Position numbers and translations under genes: made by a program. The notes below the pieces were generated by a model. It was not told where the DNA came from and searched no databases. It worked only from the letters and a program-made list of their open reading frames with translations. DNA of 64,000 bases from positions 71,928 to 135,927 of the forward strand of contig BPGO01000006.1 of assembly GCA_026003075.1 (NCBI GenBank), in the 5' to 3' direction. Numbering within the stretch: position 1 is the first letter of the stretch; every line of letters begins with the position of its first letter. Of the stretch, positions 19,364 to 29,293 are shown piece after piece. The DNA comes from Fimbriimonadales bacterium. GTDB taxonomy: Bacteria > Armatimonadota > Fimbriimonadia > Fimbriimonadales > GBS-DC.

Positions 19364-20278
19364 ATGCCAATTCATCTTATCGAAGGTATACAACGCCTGT
19401 TTCGGGTAGGCGTCGGGCAGTTTAAGCCCTTTAAGGGACAGTACCAGCGCAATCTGGAGCAGATTGGGCAGCTGATGCGCCAGTCGCTCCAAGAAGGCGT
19501 GGATGTATTGGTACTGCCGGAGACAGCAACCACGGGATACTTTGTCGAAGGCGGCGTGCGCGAGCTGGCGATGCCCGCTTCGCAACTGTTAAACGATCTT
19601 GCCTGCCTCTACGCCGATTTGCACCCTGAACGTGCGCTCGACATCTGCGTCGGCTTCTACGAGTATTTGGACGGAGACTACTTCAACTCTGCACTCTATG
19701 CAACTTTAGAGCCAAACCCTGAACACACACGCCTGGTGCATGTACATCAGAAATTCTTCTTGCCCACCTATGGCGTGTTTGAGGAAGAGCGGTTCGTGGC
19801 GCGGGGACGCCAACTGGAAGTGTTCCCCACTCGATTCGGGCGAGCGTCAATCCTTATTTGCGAAGATGTGTGGCACTCAATTACCAGCACCATCGTGGCG
19901 TTGAAGGGTGCACAGGTGCTGTATGTACCGACCGCCTCACCAGCGCGGGGGTTCCACACTGAGCAGATCGAGAATGTGGAGACCTATCGGCGCATGCTCA
20001 CTCAGATTGCCAGCGAGCACACGATTTATGTGGTGCAGTCCAGCTTAGTCGGTTTCGAGGGGGGTAAAGGTTTCGTCGGCGCGTCGTGGATTGTGAACCC
20101 GTTCGGCAAGGTAATTGCGCAAGGTCCCGTCAACCAAGAGGCGCTCATCGTTGTACCCCTTGATTTAGACGACTTAGCGATTGCACGGGCGCAATTGCCC
20201 CTGCTTTCTGACCTACGCTCTGTAATTGCCGATATCGCGTTGCAGTTCGAGCGACTGGCGCGTCCTGAAGCACCTTAG
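19364..20278 (+). CDS. Carbon-nitrogen hydrolase (nitrilase superfamily), NAD-synthetase-glutaminase-like
   Basis: Catalytic E/K/C: VLPETATTGYF, HQKFFLPTYGVFEEERF, ILICEDVWHS. Confidence 0.88.
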   Translation: MPIHLIEGIQRLFRVGVGQFKPFKGQYQRNLEQIGQLMRQSLQEGVDVLVLPETATTGYFVEGGVRELAMPASQLLNDLACLYADLHPERALDICVGFYEYLDGDYFNSALYATLEPNPEHTRLVHVHQKFFLPTYGVFEEERFVARGRQLEVFPTRFGRASILICEDVWHSITSTIVALKGAQVLYVPTASPARGFHTEQIENVETYRRMLTQIASEHTIYVVQSSLVGFEGGKGFVGASWIVNPFGKVIAQGPVNQEALIVVPLDLDDLAIARAQLPLLSDLRSVIADIALQFERLARPEAP

Positions 20279-20279
20279 C

Positions 20280-20774
20280 CTACCACAACGCGACGCCCGC
20301 GAACACGGTGGTGTACAGATCGACCTGAGCTTCCACCGCAACGACCTCAAGGCGCGCGATTTTGAGGTTGCGGTCTTCCATCGCCTCCTCTGCCATCGCC
20401 GCGACCAGTTCGTGGGCTTCGCGCTCGGTCATGTAGCCTTCGGTTTCCATAATCACCCCCACCGCGTTCGGGTCGCTGGGGAACGCCAACGAGACCGCCG
20501 CGGCGATCGTGCGCCCACTTTCATCGGAGCTGAACACCCCGTAGGCAATCGGCAAAAGACTCCCTTTCGGAACCTCCACCGTGGGACGCGGCTGCACTCC
20601 CGCAGGCAGGATACTGGATACCCGCAGCAAGTTATAATCCGCGAAGCCAGCCTGTCGTAATGCACGGTCAAATGAGACCAGTTCAAAAGCAGATACCCCA
20701 ACACCCGCGCCTGCCGTGCAATAACGCGCGAGCTGCGTGAGCGCAGTCCCACTGAAGTGCCTGATCTCTTGCAT
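20280..20774 (-). CDS. Pyruvoyl-dependent arginine decarboxylase
   Basis: GAGVGVSAFELVSFDRAL...YNLLRVSSILPAG (Ser-Ser self-cleavage site); start re-assigned to MQEIRHF. Confidence 0.88.
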   Translation of the reverse strand: MQEIRHFSGTALTQLARYCTAGAGVGVSAFELVSFDRALRQAGFADYNLLRVSSILPAGVQPRPTVEVPKGSLLPIAYGVFSSDESGRTIAAAVSLAFPSDPNAVGVIMETEGYMTEREAHELVAAMAEEAMEDRNLKIARLEVVAVEAQVDLYTTVFAGVALW

Positions 20775-20887
20775 TGCATAACCTCCTAAGCGCATAGAGT
20801 CGGAAAGTAGATTCTCAGGCACGGCGAGTGAACACTCGTCGCACCTCCTCGCTCATACTCCCCGTCGAGCGATGAGCAAGTTCACCT

Positions 20888-22831
20888 TTAATAAAATGCC
20901 GTCAGCAAGTCAAAACTCCATCGGCGGGTAAATGACGACCATGTCAGCGCTACCTCGCGGTAGCCGATGCGGTAGGCGATTGTAAAAGTTTGATCGCGAA
21001 AGTCGTACTGGTTATACGACTGCAAAGTATACCCCACTCCTATGCGCCAGAGGGGGCTGATTCGCCACGAAAAGTCTCCCACATAACTTACAGAATCGGC
21101 GTCTAACGCGCGGCTCATATAGCCTGTGAGGTAGTAGCGGTCACCCAGGCTCCAGTTGAGGCTCCCCGAAAGGCGATGCCGCCCCAATAGGTTAGCCCCC
21201 AGCGCATCCTGCGCGTAGTCGTAGTTCAAGCTCAGAACCCCGCCTGTCCCCAAGGCATGCGTAATGCCCAGAGTGCCCGTGATACTCCAGCCTGCGTTCG
21301 GGAGATTACCCACGAATCGCCCCACAGTCAACCCCCCAGTCAAGGTCGTTGACCGTCCAAGCGATTGGGGAATTAAGTTCCAGCGTGCACGCACCCCGAT
21401 TCCCTCACGGTTTTGGGTTCCCAGCGTAGTCTGGGTACGGTTGGTGGTCAGACTCAGCGAGAGGCTCTGGCGCAACGGCATGCCCGCTACGCGCCGAGGC
21501 GTGGTCTCGATAAAGATATCGGAACGCAGGCTGTTGGCAGATGTCCCTTGCCAGAAATTGCTCCCCGCTACCGTGAAACCCGTGGAATAGCCTCGTGCCT
21601 GATGCGAAAGCTGCATGGAGCCATAAATTCCGCGATGCGCAGGCGAGTCGAGCCACAGTGAAAAGCGTGTATTAGGTGACAGCGGCTGCTGATGTCGCCA
21701 GTTCACCCCCCAATCGTCGCGAGCAAGGCTGGTGAGGCTAAACACGCCCGTGCCCAGCCCCATGCGATACTCATGCTCCAAATCCAAAAACATCCCACGC
21801 GCTGCGCTTACCGTACGCCCGCCCACCTGCGCCGTACGCAGACGCAGCGCGCCGATTTGTGTGGGGGTGAGCGCGTAGTAATACGGTACATCCAGGTAGA
21901 TTTGCCCGTTCTGCACCCCTATCAGCGCGTCGCTCCCAACGCCGCCGCTCCACATGCTTTGTGAATAAAGCGGCAAGCTCAGCGACTTCACCTCGCCGAC
22001 ATAAAACTCCGCGCGGTGGAACTGGATACGCTCGCCCGGATAAAACCAGATTTGCGCTGCCTTAATCACTAACTCCGATTCGGAGATGTCCGCGAACTGG
22101 AACAGCTCGGGCGGTGCAACAGCATCGAAGGGTTCGAGAACGCCCGCGCGGATACGCACCACTTCCCAGCGGTTTTCGCGCTGGCGCACCCCAAAACCCT
22201 GTGCCGAACGCAGTTCATAGCTCAGTTCGGCAAACTCGTGCTGCTCGGAGCCGTAGCGTAAAACAGCGTTGCGTGCCTTCACGCGCATGGTATCGACTTC
22301 CAGTTGGAGATCGTCCGCTTGAATCAGCGTGAAGCCGAAACGCACGCTGGCAGTACGCTCCTTGCCCGAGGCGGCGATGATGCGCTGCTCGTTGGCGTAG
22401 GCGAGGTACTCTGTGCCCAGCACTTGCACATAGTCGGTTGCGCTGCGCAGCTCCTCCTGCGTGGCGACGAACAGCACCTGCGTTTCACCGACCATGCCTA
22501 ATCCGATGGCGGTTGCTGTGAGGGTTGCTGTGCCGGGCAGCTGGCTGGCGATGAGCGTCGCACGGGCAACCCCACCCTCCGTGGTGGCAATCGGTTCTCG
22601 GAATGCGCCGAGCGTCGTGTTGAAAGCGACTTGGGTTCCGTCAGGAGCTGGTTTGCCCTGTGCTGTGCGCACCTCGGCGGTAATCAGAATCTGGGATGCG
22701 CCGTCAGCAACGGCTGCGGTAGGGTAGGCTGTGAGCCGTATCGCACCGTTCGCCCAGCAAGCACAAAGGCAGAGGAGCCACAGCCCCCCTGCCCCAATCC
22801 ATTGCCAGCGGGCGTTTCTGCTGAGACTCAT
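20888..22831 (-). CDS. Secreted protein with N-terminal Ig/invasin-like domain and C-terminal outer-membrane beta-barrel-like region
   Basis: Signal peptide; ILITAEVRTAQGKPAPDGTQVAFNTTLGAF; alternating amphipathic strands to a C-terminal aromatic (...DLLTAFY). Confidence 0.7.
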   Translation of the reverse strand: MSLSRNARWQWIGAGGLWLLCLCACWANGAIRLTAYPTAAVADGASQILITAEVRTAQGKPAPDGTQVAFNTTLGAFREPIATTEGGVARATLIASQLPGTATLTATAIGLGMVGETQVLFVATQEELRSATDYVQVLGTEYLAYANEQRIIAASGKERTASVRFGFTLIQADDLQLEVDTMRVKARNAVLRYGSEQHEFAELSYELRSAQGFGVRQRENRWEVVRIRAGVLEPFDAVAPPELFQFADISESELVIKAAQIWFYPGERIQFHRAEFYVGEVKSLSLPLYSQSMWSGGVGSDALIGVQNGQIYLDVPYYYALTPTQIGALRLRTAQVGGRTVSAARGMFLDLEHEYRMGLGTGVFSLTSLARDDWGVNWRHQQPLSPNTRFSLWLDSPAHRGIYGSMQLSHQARGYSTGFTVAGSNFWQGTSANSLRSDIFIETTPRRVAGMPLRQSLSLSLTTNRTQTTLGTQNREGIGVRARWNLIPQSLGRSTTLTGGLTVGRFVGNLPNAGWSITGTLGITHALGTGGVLSLNYDYAQDALGANLLGRHRLSGSLNWSLGDRYYLTGYMSRALDADSVSYVGDFSWRISPLWRIGVGYTLQSYNQYDFRDQTFTIAYRIGYREVALTWSSFTRRWSFDLLTAFY

Positions 22832-22835
22832 CCCA

Positions 22836-23531
22836 TCAGAATTGAGAGCCTCCGAGCGCTGCCCCCAAGAAGATCAAGAAAAGCGTGACGGCAGCGCGTT
22901 CACGCTGGCGGTCGGGCTGTTTTTTCTCCTCGACGGGGGTCGGCTGCTCCACAGGCGGTGCGAGACGGGCGCGAATGGCTGCACCGATCTTCTCGGCAGC
23001 CTGCGATACCGCCGCGATACGGGCAACATTCGGGTCGTTCTGATCGGAGCCTAATCGCCCGCGTCCCGTCTCCGCGACGGAGAGCAACACCTCGCCGGAG
23101 GACACATCGATGAGGTCGCCACTAATCGTGACAATTGCCTCGCGAGTGTTCGGGTCGTAGCTTGATTCCTCGATACGCCCCGCGAAGGCGAGGTCTGCGC
23201 CCAGCACGGCGCCCACGCGCGCCGCACGCCAAGTGCCGTCCGCCTCACGCTCGTTGAACGGCGGCGTCAGGCGGTCGCGGCGGAGGCGGTTCTCGTCGAT
23301 AGCGCGGCGCACAGAAGGGTTTGTCTCCCGAAACCGCAGCACATACAGGTTTGGGATGCTTTTTAACTGCGCGTACAGCGCGTTCAATGCCTCCACTTCG
23401 ACATTGAAATCGTCTGCAGGCTGCACTGCTGCGCCTTGCCCGAACGGGAACAGTACCAGCGAGCGCGTACCCTCAGACGCATCGCTTACCATCAACAGCA
23501 AAGCGGCGATAAGAATCCCAATACTTTTCAC
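22836..23531 (-). CDS. CsgG/LpoB-like secreted protein with C-terminal TM segment
   Basis: SLVLFPFGQG...LGADLAFAGRIEE...GDLIDVSSGEVLLSVAETGRGR; C-terminal AAVTLFLIFLGAALGG. Confidence 0.65.
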   Translation of the reverse strand: MKSIGILIAALLLMVSDASEGTRSLVLFPFGQGAAVQPADDFNVEVEALNALYAQLKSIPNLYVLRFRETNPSVRRAIDENRLRRDRLTPPFNEREADGTWRAARVGAVLGADLAFAGRIEESSYDPNTREAIVTISGDLIDVSSGEVLLSVAETGRGRLGSDQNDPNVARIAAVSQAAEKIGAAIRARLAPPVEQPTPVEEKKQPDRQRERAAVTLFLIFLGAALGGSQF

Positions 23532-23583
23532 CGTTACCTCCTCCAGAAGGGCTGGAGCCAGATATGCCCCAGCCCAATACGAT

Positions 23584-26277
23584 TTAGCGGGTTAGCACCA
23601 ACGGGCGTACGACACGAGCAACCTGCCCATCGTCCGTACGCGCTTCGACCTGCACCTGATAGGTTCCGGGCGGAACAGCGCGCCCCTGATCATCGCGTAG
23701 GTTCCACGAGAGCGTGTTCACGCCGCGGGTCGCTGCGCGTCCGCGATGCAGATTCGCAATCGGACGCCCATCGGAACCGAGGATCTGGACGCTCGTCTGC
23801 GCGTTGTCCGCCAGCACATACGAGATAGAAACGCTGCTGACGCCACGCCCTGCCGCGCTCACATTGACACTGGTAATCAGCGCACCCGTGCGAGTTGCAC
23901 GCTCCGCCGTGATTTGCAAACGGGTGCGTCCTGTGGACACGAAGCGATACTCTGGCGTGGTGCGCAGATCTACCGTGCGCCCTGTGTTGAGATCGGTCAG
24001 GCGCAGGCGGAAGCCCTGCGGAACTGTGTTCAGGTTCGGGAAGGTCAGCGTCACCTCCTCCCCTGCCGGCGCCTCCACCACCAGATCAAACTGCTGGCGG
24101 TTGGCAACGGGACGAATCTCCTGCATAAGCGGGGTCCCCGTGCCCGACTTGAGAATCACCAAGTTCACAGGGCGCTCGGGGAGTGGCGTGGGCGGCTCTT
24201 CGATGTCGCCTGCGCTGCGCCCACTGCTGATGCCTATAAAGTTCTGGGTATCTACGCCGCGGCTGGTACGTGCGACAATTTGAAGCCGCCACTCGTTCGG
24301 ACGATTGACCGACTCGCTTGAGGAGCGGTTGATGACGCCGCCGAACCCTGTGCCGGGCAGGAACACCGGCGGATAGACAAACTCTACATCTTCACTGACC
24401 TTAATCCAGTAGCCTCGATGTGGCAGGAGCGGTGTATTCGGGTCGGAAGTGAACTTATACTCGTTGGTGAACTCGTCCCAGTAGTATAGCACGCCGCGTA
24501 TCACACCACGCTGCGATGCCTCAAAGAAACTTAAACTGCTCGCGGGATCACTGGAACCGACCACCACGACCTGCCCCAACACCAACGGGTAGGGATAGGG
24601 GTTGCCTATCTGGTTCCAACCCTTCTTGAGAGGCACAGGTAGGCTGGCGGTAAAGACATTCGCCGGGAATTGCAGTTTGCTGCTGTCGTAGAGCGCTGTG
24701 ATTGCGTCACCCGGCAGATAGAGCCAGAAGCCCTGACCGGGCTGGATACTGTCAATGGTTTCGTACAGTTCGCGCTCGGGGTTCCACCGTTTCGCTTGAT
24801 AGGCAACAGGCAGGTTCAACACTTCCTGCAAAGTGCCTGTCACCGTAAAGGGTATAGATACAATCTGGAAGCCCGATTGCAACTTGCGGTTAGCAGTTGC
24901 AGAAACAAGAATTGTCCGCGCTACCGACTTTGTGGGCGCAGGGGGCGCTTGCACCGAGACTCGGAAAGTTACAAACCCCACCGTAGTCGGGTCTGCGATG
25001 ACGCGCCATCGTAGAGGCGCTGTTTGTCCAGGGGCAAGCTGACTAATTGTGCGGGTGCGGCTCTGCCCGGGCGCGAGCGACAATCCAGAGGGCAGTGACA
25101 AATCGACGGCGATATTCGTCAGATCGATTTCACGCCCGACGATAAAGTACTGATTCGTGACATTCGCCACGATTTCGAACTGACCGTTTTGCGCCAGCTG
25201 TGTGAGGTCTTGCTGGTTCGGCTCCACGACAGGCAACGCTTCCACGCCCAGTGCAATTGGAGGCTGGACATCCATATCTACAGGCGTCAGGGTAACATAG
25301 AACACATACTCGCGTTCCTGACCGGGAGCGAAGTTGCGTGCGTTCACAAACATATTCAGAGCCACATCGCCGATGAGGGAATCGGGAAACAGCGTCGGCT
25401 CCCAGATGGTTGTCGCTTGAATGAAAAACCATTTCCCAATCACCAGGCGGTCGATGGGGGTCTGGTCTTCAAAGCCTTTTACAGGGCGCAGCAAGTAGCG
25501 CGAGGAGCCTCCCAGGTTGCCGCGTCCCAGATAAAACTCGATGGCGTTCGGGATTTGGATGCCGCGCAGGTCGGTATCGACGCGGATGGGACGCTGCCCT
25601 TGCACATAGACATAGGGAGGGCGCGATGCCCCGTTGCGGTCGAAGCCTGCCTCCACGCCCACTTCAACATCGGAGGCAAGGCGCACCGCGAGCGACGCAG
25701 GGGTATCTCCGGTATTGCGCACGCGCACGCTAATACGCGCCGCCGATTGAATTAGGTCAATGCGCAGGTCAGTATCCCAGCCTTCTACATTCCAGATGCG
25801 TCGTATATAGTAGCCGCTGGCGCCTCGCCATGCCTGAGAAAAGGTGACCGTTGGGCCGCCTTCGCGTCCCCACACGAAGGTCTGCGTCTGTCCTTCGCGG
25901 GTGGCCTGCATCGTGATATACATCCCCCCGGGGTACACGCCCCACGGGTAGCCAGAGGTGAGGGCAATCCCGCTATCGCCCAATAAGGCATTGCCTCCGG
26001 AGGTTCCCAGTTGGATACTTCCTTCAGCCGGGCGCGTAGTACACTCGGCGCTTTCCACCGGGAAACATCCCGTGATCCAAGTGACCGTACCGCTCAATCC
26101 GAGTGTTGCGCCCAGAACGCCATTATCCACCTGAAGAGCGAGGTAATCGTCACTGACGGGGTTGTCGTTGTTCGGACAGCCGCACGGTTGACCAGGACCT
26201 GGTTCATAACTCCCTTGTGCGACGAGTGATGCCACAAGGAAACCGCTACTCAATAGTGCCAAAACCCATCGTTTCAT
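23584..26277 (-). CDS. Large secreted protein with shared C-terminal module (GWNxIGNP + FlgD-Ig-like)
   Basis: Signal peptide MKRWVLALLSSGFLVASLVAQ; C-terminus VPPGTYQVQVEARTDDGQVARVVRPLVLTR. Confidence 0.8.
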   Translation of the reverse strand: MKRWVLALLSSGFLVASLVAQGSYEPGPGQPCGCPNNDNPVSDDYLALQVDNGVLGATLGLSGTVTWITGCFPVESAECTTRPAEGSIQLGTSGGNALLGDSGIALTSGYPWGVYPGGMYITMQATREGQTQTFVWGREGGPTVTFSQAWRGASGYYIRRIWNVEGWDTDLRIDLIQSAARISVRVRNTGDTPASLAVRLASDVEVGVEAGFDRNGASRPPYVYVQGQRPIRVDTDLRGIQIPNAIEFYLGRGNLGGSSRYLLRPVKGFEDQTPIDRLVIGKWFFIQATTIWEPTLFPDSLIGDVALNMFVNARNFAPGQEREYVFYVTLTPVDMDVQPPIALGVEALPVVEPNQQDLTQLAQNGQFEIVANVTNQYFIVGREIDLTNIAVDLSLPSGLSLAPGQSRTRTISQLAPGQTAPLRWRVIADPTTVGFVTFRVSVQAPPAPTKSVARTILVSATANRKLQSGFQIVSIPFTVTGTLQEVLNLPVAYQAKRWNPERELYETIDSIQPGQGFWLYLPGDAITALYDSSKLQFPANVFTASLPVPLKKGWNQIGNPYPYPLVLGQVVVVGSSDPASSLSFFEASQRGVIRGVLYYWDEFTNEYKFTSDPNTPLLPHRGYWIKVSEDVEFVYPPVFLPGTGFGGVINRSSSESVNRPNEWRLQIVARTSRGVDTQNFIGISSGRSAGDIEEPPTPLPERPVNLVILKSGTGTPLMQEIRPVANRQQFDLVVEAPAGEEVTLTFPNLNTVPQGFRLRLTDLNTGRTVDLRTTPEYRFVSTGRTRLQITAERATRTGALITSVNVSAAGRGVSSVSISYVLADNAQTSVQILGSDGRPIANLHRGRAATRGVNTLSWNLRDDQGRAVPPGTYQVQVEARTDDGQVARVVRPLVLTR

Positions 26278-26299
26278 AATTCGTTTACCTCCTTCCCGT

Positions 26300-29212
26300 T
26301 CAGCGGGTCACCACCACTGGTCGCACCACACGCGCCACTTCGCCGTCTTCACCCGTTGCGATAATCTGCAGCTGGTAGGCGCCCGGTGGCACGGCAACGC
26401 CTGCATCGGTGCGCCCGTTCCAAGTCGCTGTGCTGACGCCTGCAGAGCGGGCGCCATTTTGTAGACGCGCGATGGTCTTCCCCGTTGCATCCTGCACGAC
26501 CACCTGCACGGAGGCATCGCCATTCAGCGCGTATTGCACGGAGAACTGATTGCCACGCGTTTGTGTCACGGCGACGCTGGTTACCTGCAGGCGACTCGCC
26601 CGTGCGGGTTGAACCTCGATGACAAACCGTCGTCGGCTATTCTCGTCCGTGCGGAATCGGTAGGAACTGTGTTGCGTCATCGATATCCGCTCCCCGCTGG
26701 TCTGATCGGTCAGGGTAAGGCGCGTGCCTTTGGGAAGCGGGAGCTCCTGAGTCCACTGCAGGGTCACTTCCGCGTTGGGCAGGTCGGTGACGACCTCCAC
26801 CTCCCAGCGTTGGGCGCGCCGCGCGTTGCGTCGCAAGTCTTGCGCCAGTGCGCTACGGGTACGCGGGTCGAGAATGTTCACCGCCACATAGGAATTGAAT
26901 GCGGGCGGTTTCTCCACATCTTCGCGGCTCAGTTCGTCGCTTGCGTTCGCAGCGGTTCCGATGAGGTTGTTGGCGTCCTCACGATCGCCGCAGCGTGCAA
27001 CCAAGCGCACCAGCCAACCATCGGACTGCTCTGGGGTAACGCGCGCTGACTGGTCGGCACGGCTGCGTAGCGCCCCCACAGGTGGTATAACAAGCGTGCA
27101 GGGTTTGAGCGCGCGCACCCAGTGCGCTTGCCACGCCAACAGTTCACCCAGCGGCGCGGTGCGCCAAGTGTACTCACCCGTGAGCGGGATGTAGCGATAG
27201 ATCTGGAGCCGAATATAATCACGGTCGGCAGCCTCTTGGAGACTGATGCGTTGCACTTGTCCCCCGGCGCCTACGATTTCCACTTCACACGCCGCCCACG
27301 GTACATTGAAGGGGAATGGGTTGCCAATCATGTTCCAGCCTTCTTGGAGGGGGATGAGGTAGGCTGTGTTGGTATCAATCTGTTCGTCGCCCAGAATAAA
27401 TGCAGGTGAAGTGGTGCGCACGAAATAGCCGACACCACGCGGCGGTGTTGGGGTGTTCGAGCCATCGGGACGCACCGCGAGACCAGGCGGATTGAAACTG
27501 GCTCGAGGGTCTTTATTCGAGGCAGAATAGCGTGCGTAAGTGCCTTGGTCGGGCAGATAGCGCGCCAAGAGGACATCGTTGCCAAACACCTCTTCCGGTG
27601 TCAGGGAAATGTTGTAGGGTGTGGCGAACATCGCCAATCCGGCGTTTTGCACATGCGCTTTCGCGATCACACTCGTCGAGCGGCTTCCCGTTACGCCATC
27701 TTGTCCGACCGCCTCCACTGAGATGGTATGGCGTCCTTCGCCGGGCAAACTCACCACAAAATCGAGTGTAATCGTCTTTTGCTGTACATTCACGACGGCA
27801 GTCGGCTCCCAAAGGCTACGCGGGAGCGGGTCACCGTTCAGGCGCACATTCAGAATATTGGCAGGATCGTTGTTCAGCACGCGGCGCACAACAACCTGCA
27901 CCCGCACCCGCCGGGTGTCGACCGTGGTGCCTGACACGGGTTGAACGAACGAAACATTCACGCCCCCCACACCCCGTAACGCCTGCTCTAAGTTGATAAT
28001 CCCGTAGCCGAGTTCAGGGTCGGGCACAGTGCGCCCGCGCGAGTCGGCGGTCTCTTTCAGCGCGACCACCGCTTCCGGCTCGATCGTATTTGCGTTATGG
28101 CGCGGCGCGCCCGCAGAGAGCAGCAACGCGACCGCCGCCGCCACATAGGGACCCGAATAGGAAGTTCCCTGCACATATTCATATTGCTGCGTCGTCGAGG
28201 CGGTGGTAACGACGCCGTCATAGTAGCTACTTTGCTGATCGCCCCCCGGCGCAGCAAGGTCGATATTGCCATAGTCGGAATACGACGCCTTCGCACCGGT
28301 GCGTCCTACCGCCGAGACACGAACCACATTATCATAACTGGAAGGATAGGACGGAATATCCGTATTCCCGTTCCCTGCAGAAGCGACGGGCACAACGCCA
28401 CGCCGATAAATCTCTTGGATGAGGTCACTTTCTTGGGGGGAGAAGAAATAGCCCCCGTAGCTCATGTTCAGTACATGAATATTCGCCGCATTGTCAATCA
28501 CATGCTGATAGGCTTCCAAGATATTTTCGGTGTACAAGGGCCCCAGGGGGCGCTGTGTCACCTTTAAGCCCACGATTTTCACATTTTCCCAAATTAACCC
28601 CGCGATGCCGATCCCGTTGTTCGTTACGGCAGCGGCAACGCCCACCGTAGAAGTGCCATGCGAAAAGCCTGGTCCCTCAGGATCGATATTACCATCTGGG
28701 GTATCCGCAGCGAAGTTGCGCGAGAGTGGGTCAAACAATCCGGCAAGATCGGGATGAGATCGCTGGAAGTTGTCGTCGATAAAAGCCACACGGATACCGT
28801 CCGCTCCCTTTTCGATATCCCACGCGGCGGGCATTTGCATCATCTGCAAAGCCCACTGCTCGGGAAACAGTGGGTCGTTGGGCACATCATGGTAGTGCAG
28901 GATATAATGCGGCTCGATATAGAGCACATCCGCGTGGTTTTGCAAGCTTTTGACGGTCTCCTGAACCTTCTGGAGCAAGGCTGCAGGCGCGATTTGGTCG
29001 CGCAGGCGCAGCACATAAGTATCGCGCACCGCGATCGGACGTACATCCGCGTTCACACTTTGGGCGATTGCGCGCGCGGTGTCGATAGTGCGCCCTGCCT
29101 TCAGGCGCATAATCATCTCACCCGGCACCACATCGTCAGGCGTGAGCGTTTGCGCTCCACCGCTGTGCAGCACAATTACGATTCCAACCAGCCATCGCCA
29201 CATCCATTTCAT
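26300..29212 (-). CDS. S8 family (subtilisin-like) serine protease with shared C-terminal module
   Basis: Asp VAFIDDNFQRSHPDLAG, His GFSHGTSTVGVAAA, Ser VQGTSYSGPYVAAAVALL; C-terminus VPPGAYQLQIIATGEDGEVARVVRPVVVTR. Confidence 0.92.
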   Translation of the reverse strand: MKWMWRWLVGIVIVLHSGGAQTLTPDDVVPGEMIMRLKAGRTIDTARAIAQSVNADVRPIAVRDTYVLRLRDQIAPAALLQKVQETVKSLQNHADVLYIEPHYILHYHDVPNDPLFPEQWALQMMQMPAAWDIEKGADGIRVAFIDDNFQRSHPDLAGLFDPLSRNFAADTPDGNIDPEGPGFSHGTSTVGVAAAVTNNGIGIAGLIWENVKIVGLKVTQRPLGPLYTENILEAYQHVIDNAANIHVLNMSYGGYFFSPQESDLIQEIYRRGVVPVASAGNGNTDIPSYPSSYDNVVRVSAVGRTGAKASYSDYGNIDLAAPGGDQQSSYYDGVVTTASTTQQYEYVQGTSYSGPYVAAAVALLLSAGAPRHNANTIEPEAVVALKETADSRGRTVPDPELGYGIINLEQALRGVGGVNVSFVQPVSGTTVDTRRVRVQVVVRRVLNNDPANILNVRLNGDPLPRSLWEPTAVVNVQQKTITLDFVVSLPGEGRHTISVEAVGQDGVTGSRSTSVIAKAHVQNAGLAMFATPYNISLTPEEVFGNDVLLARYLPDQGTYARYSASNKDPRASFNPPGLAVRPDGSNTPTPPRGVGYFVRTTSPAFILGDEQIDTNTAYLIPLQEGWNMIGNPFPFNVPWAACEVEIVGAGGQVQRISLQEAADRDYIRLQIYRYIPLTGEYTWRTAPLGELLAWQAHWVRALKPCTLVIPPVGALRSRADQSARVTPEQSDGWLVRLVARCGDREDANNLIGTAANASDELSREDVEKPPAFNSYVAVNILDPRTRSALAQDLRRNARRAQRWEVEVVTDLPNAEVTLQWTQELPLPKGTRLTLTDQTSGERISMTQHSSYRFRTDENSRRRFVIEVQPARASRLQVTSVAVTQTRGNQFSVQYALNGDASVQVVVQDATGKTIARLQNGARSAGVSTATWNGRTDAGVAVPPGAYQLQIIATGEDGEVARVVRPVVVTR

Positions 29213-29257
29213 CGGTATCTCCTCCCGATAATTGCCTGTTGATAAAGACGCTTGAAA

Positions 29258-29282
29258 GGGGCGCAGGTTTCGCCTGCGCCCC
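29258..29282 (-). terminator. GGGGCGCAGG-tttcg-CCTGCGCCCC hairpin between the CsgG-like gene and the S8 protease gene
   Basis: 10-bp perfect inverted repeat. Confidence 0.55.
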
Positions 29283-29293
29283 AGAATTGGCCC

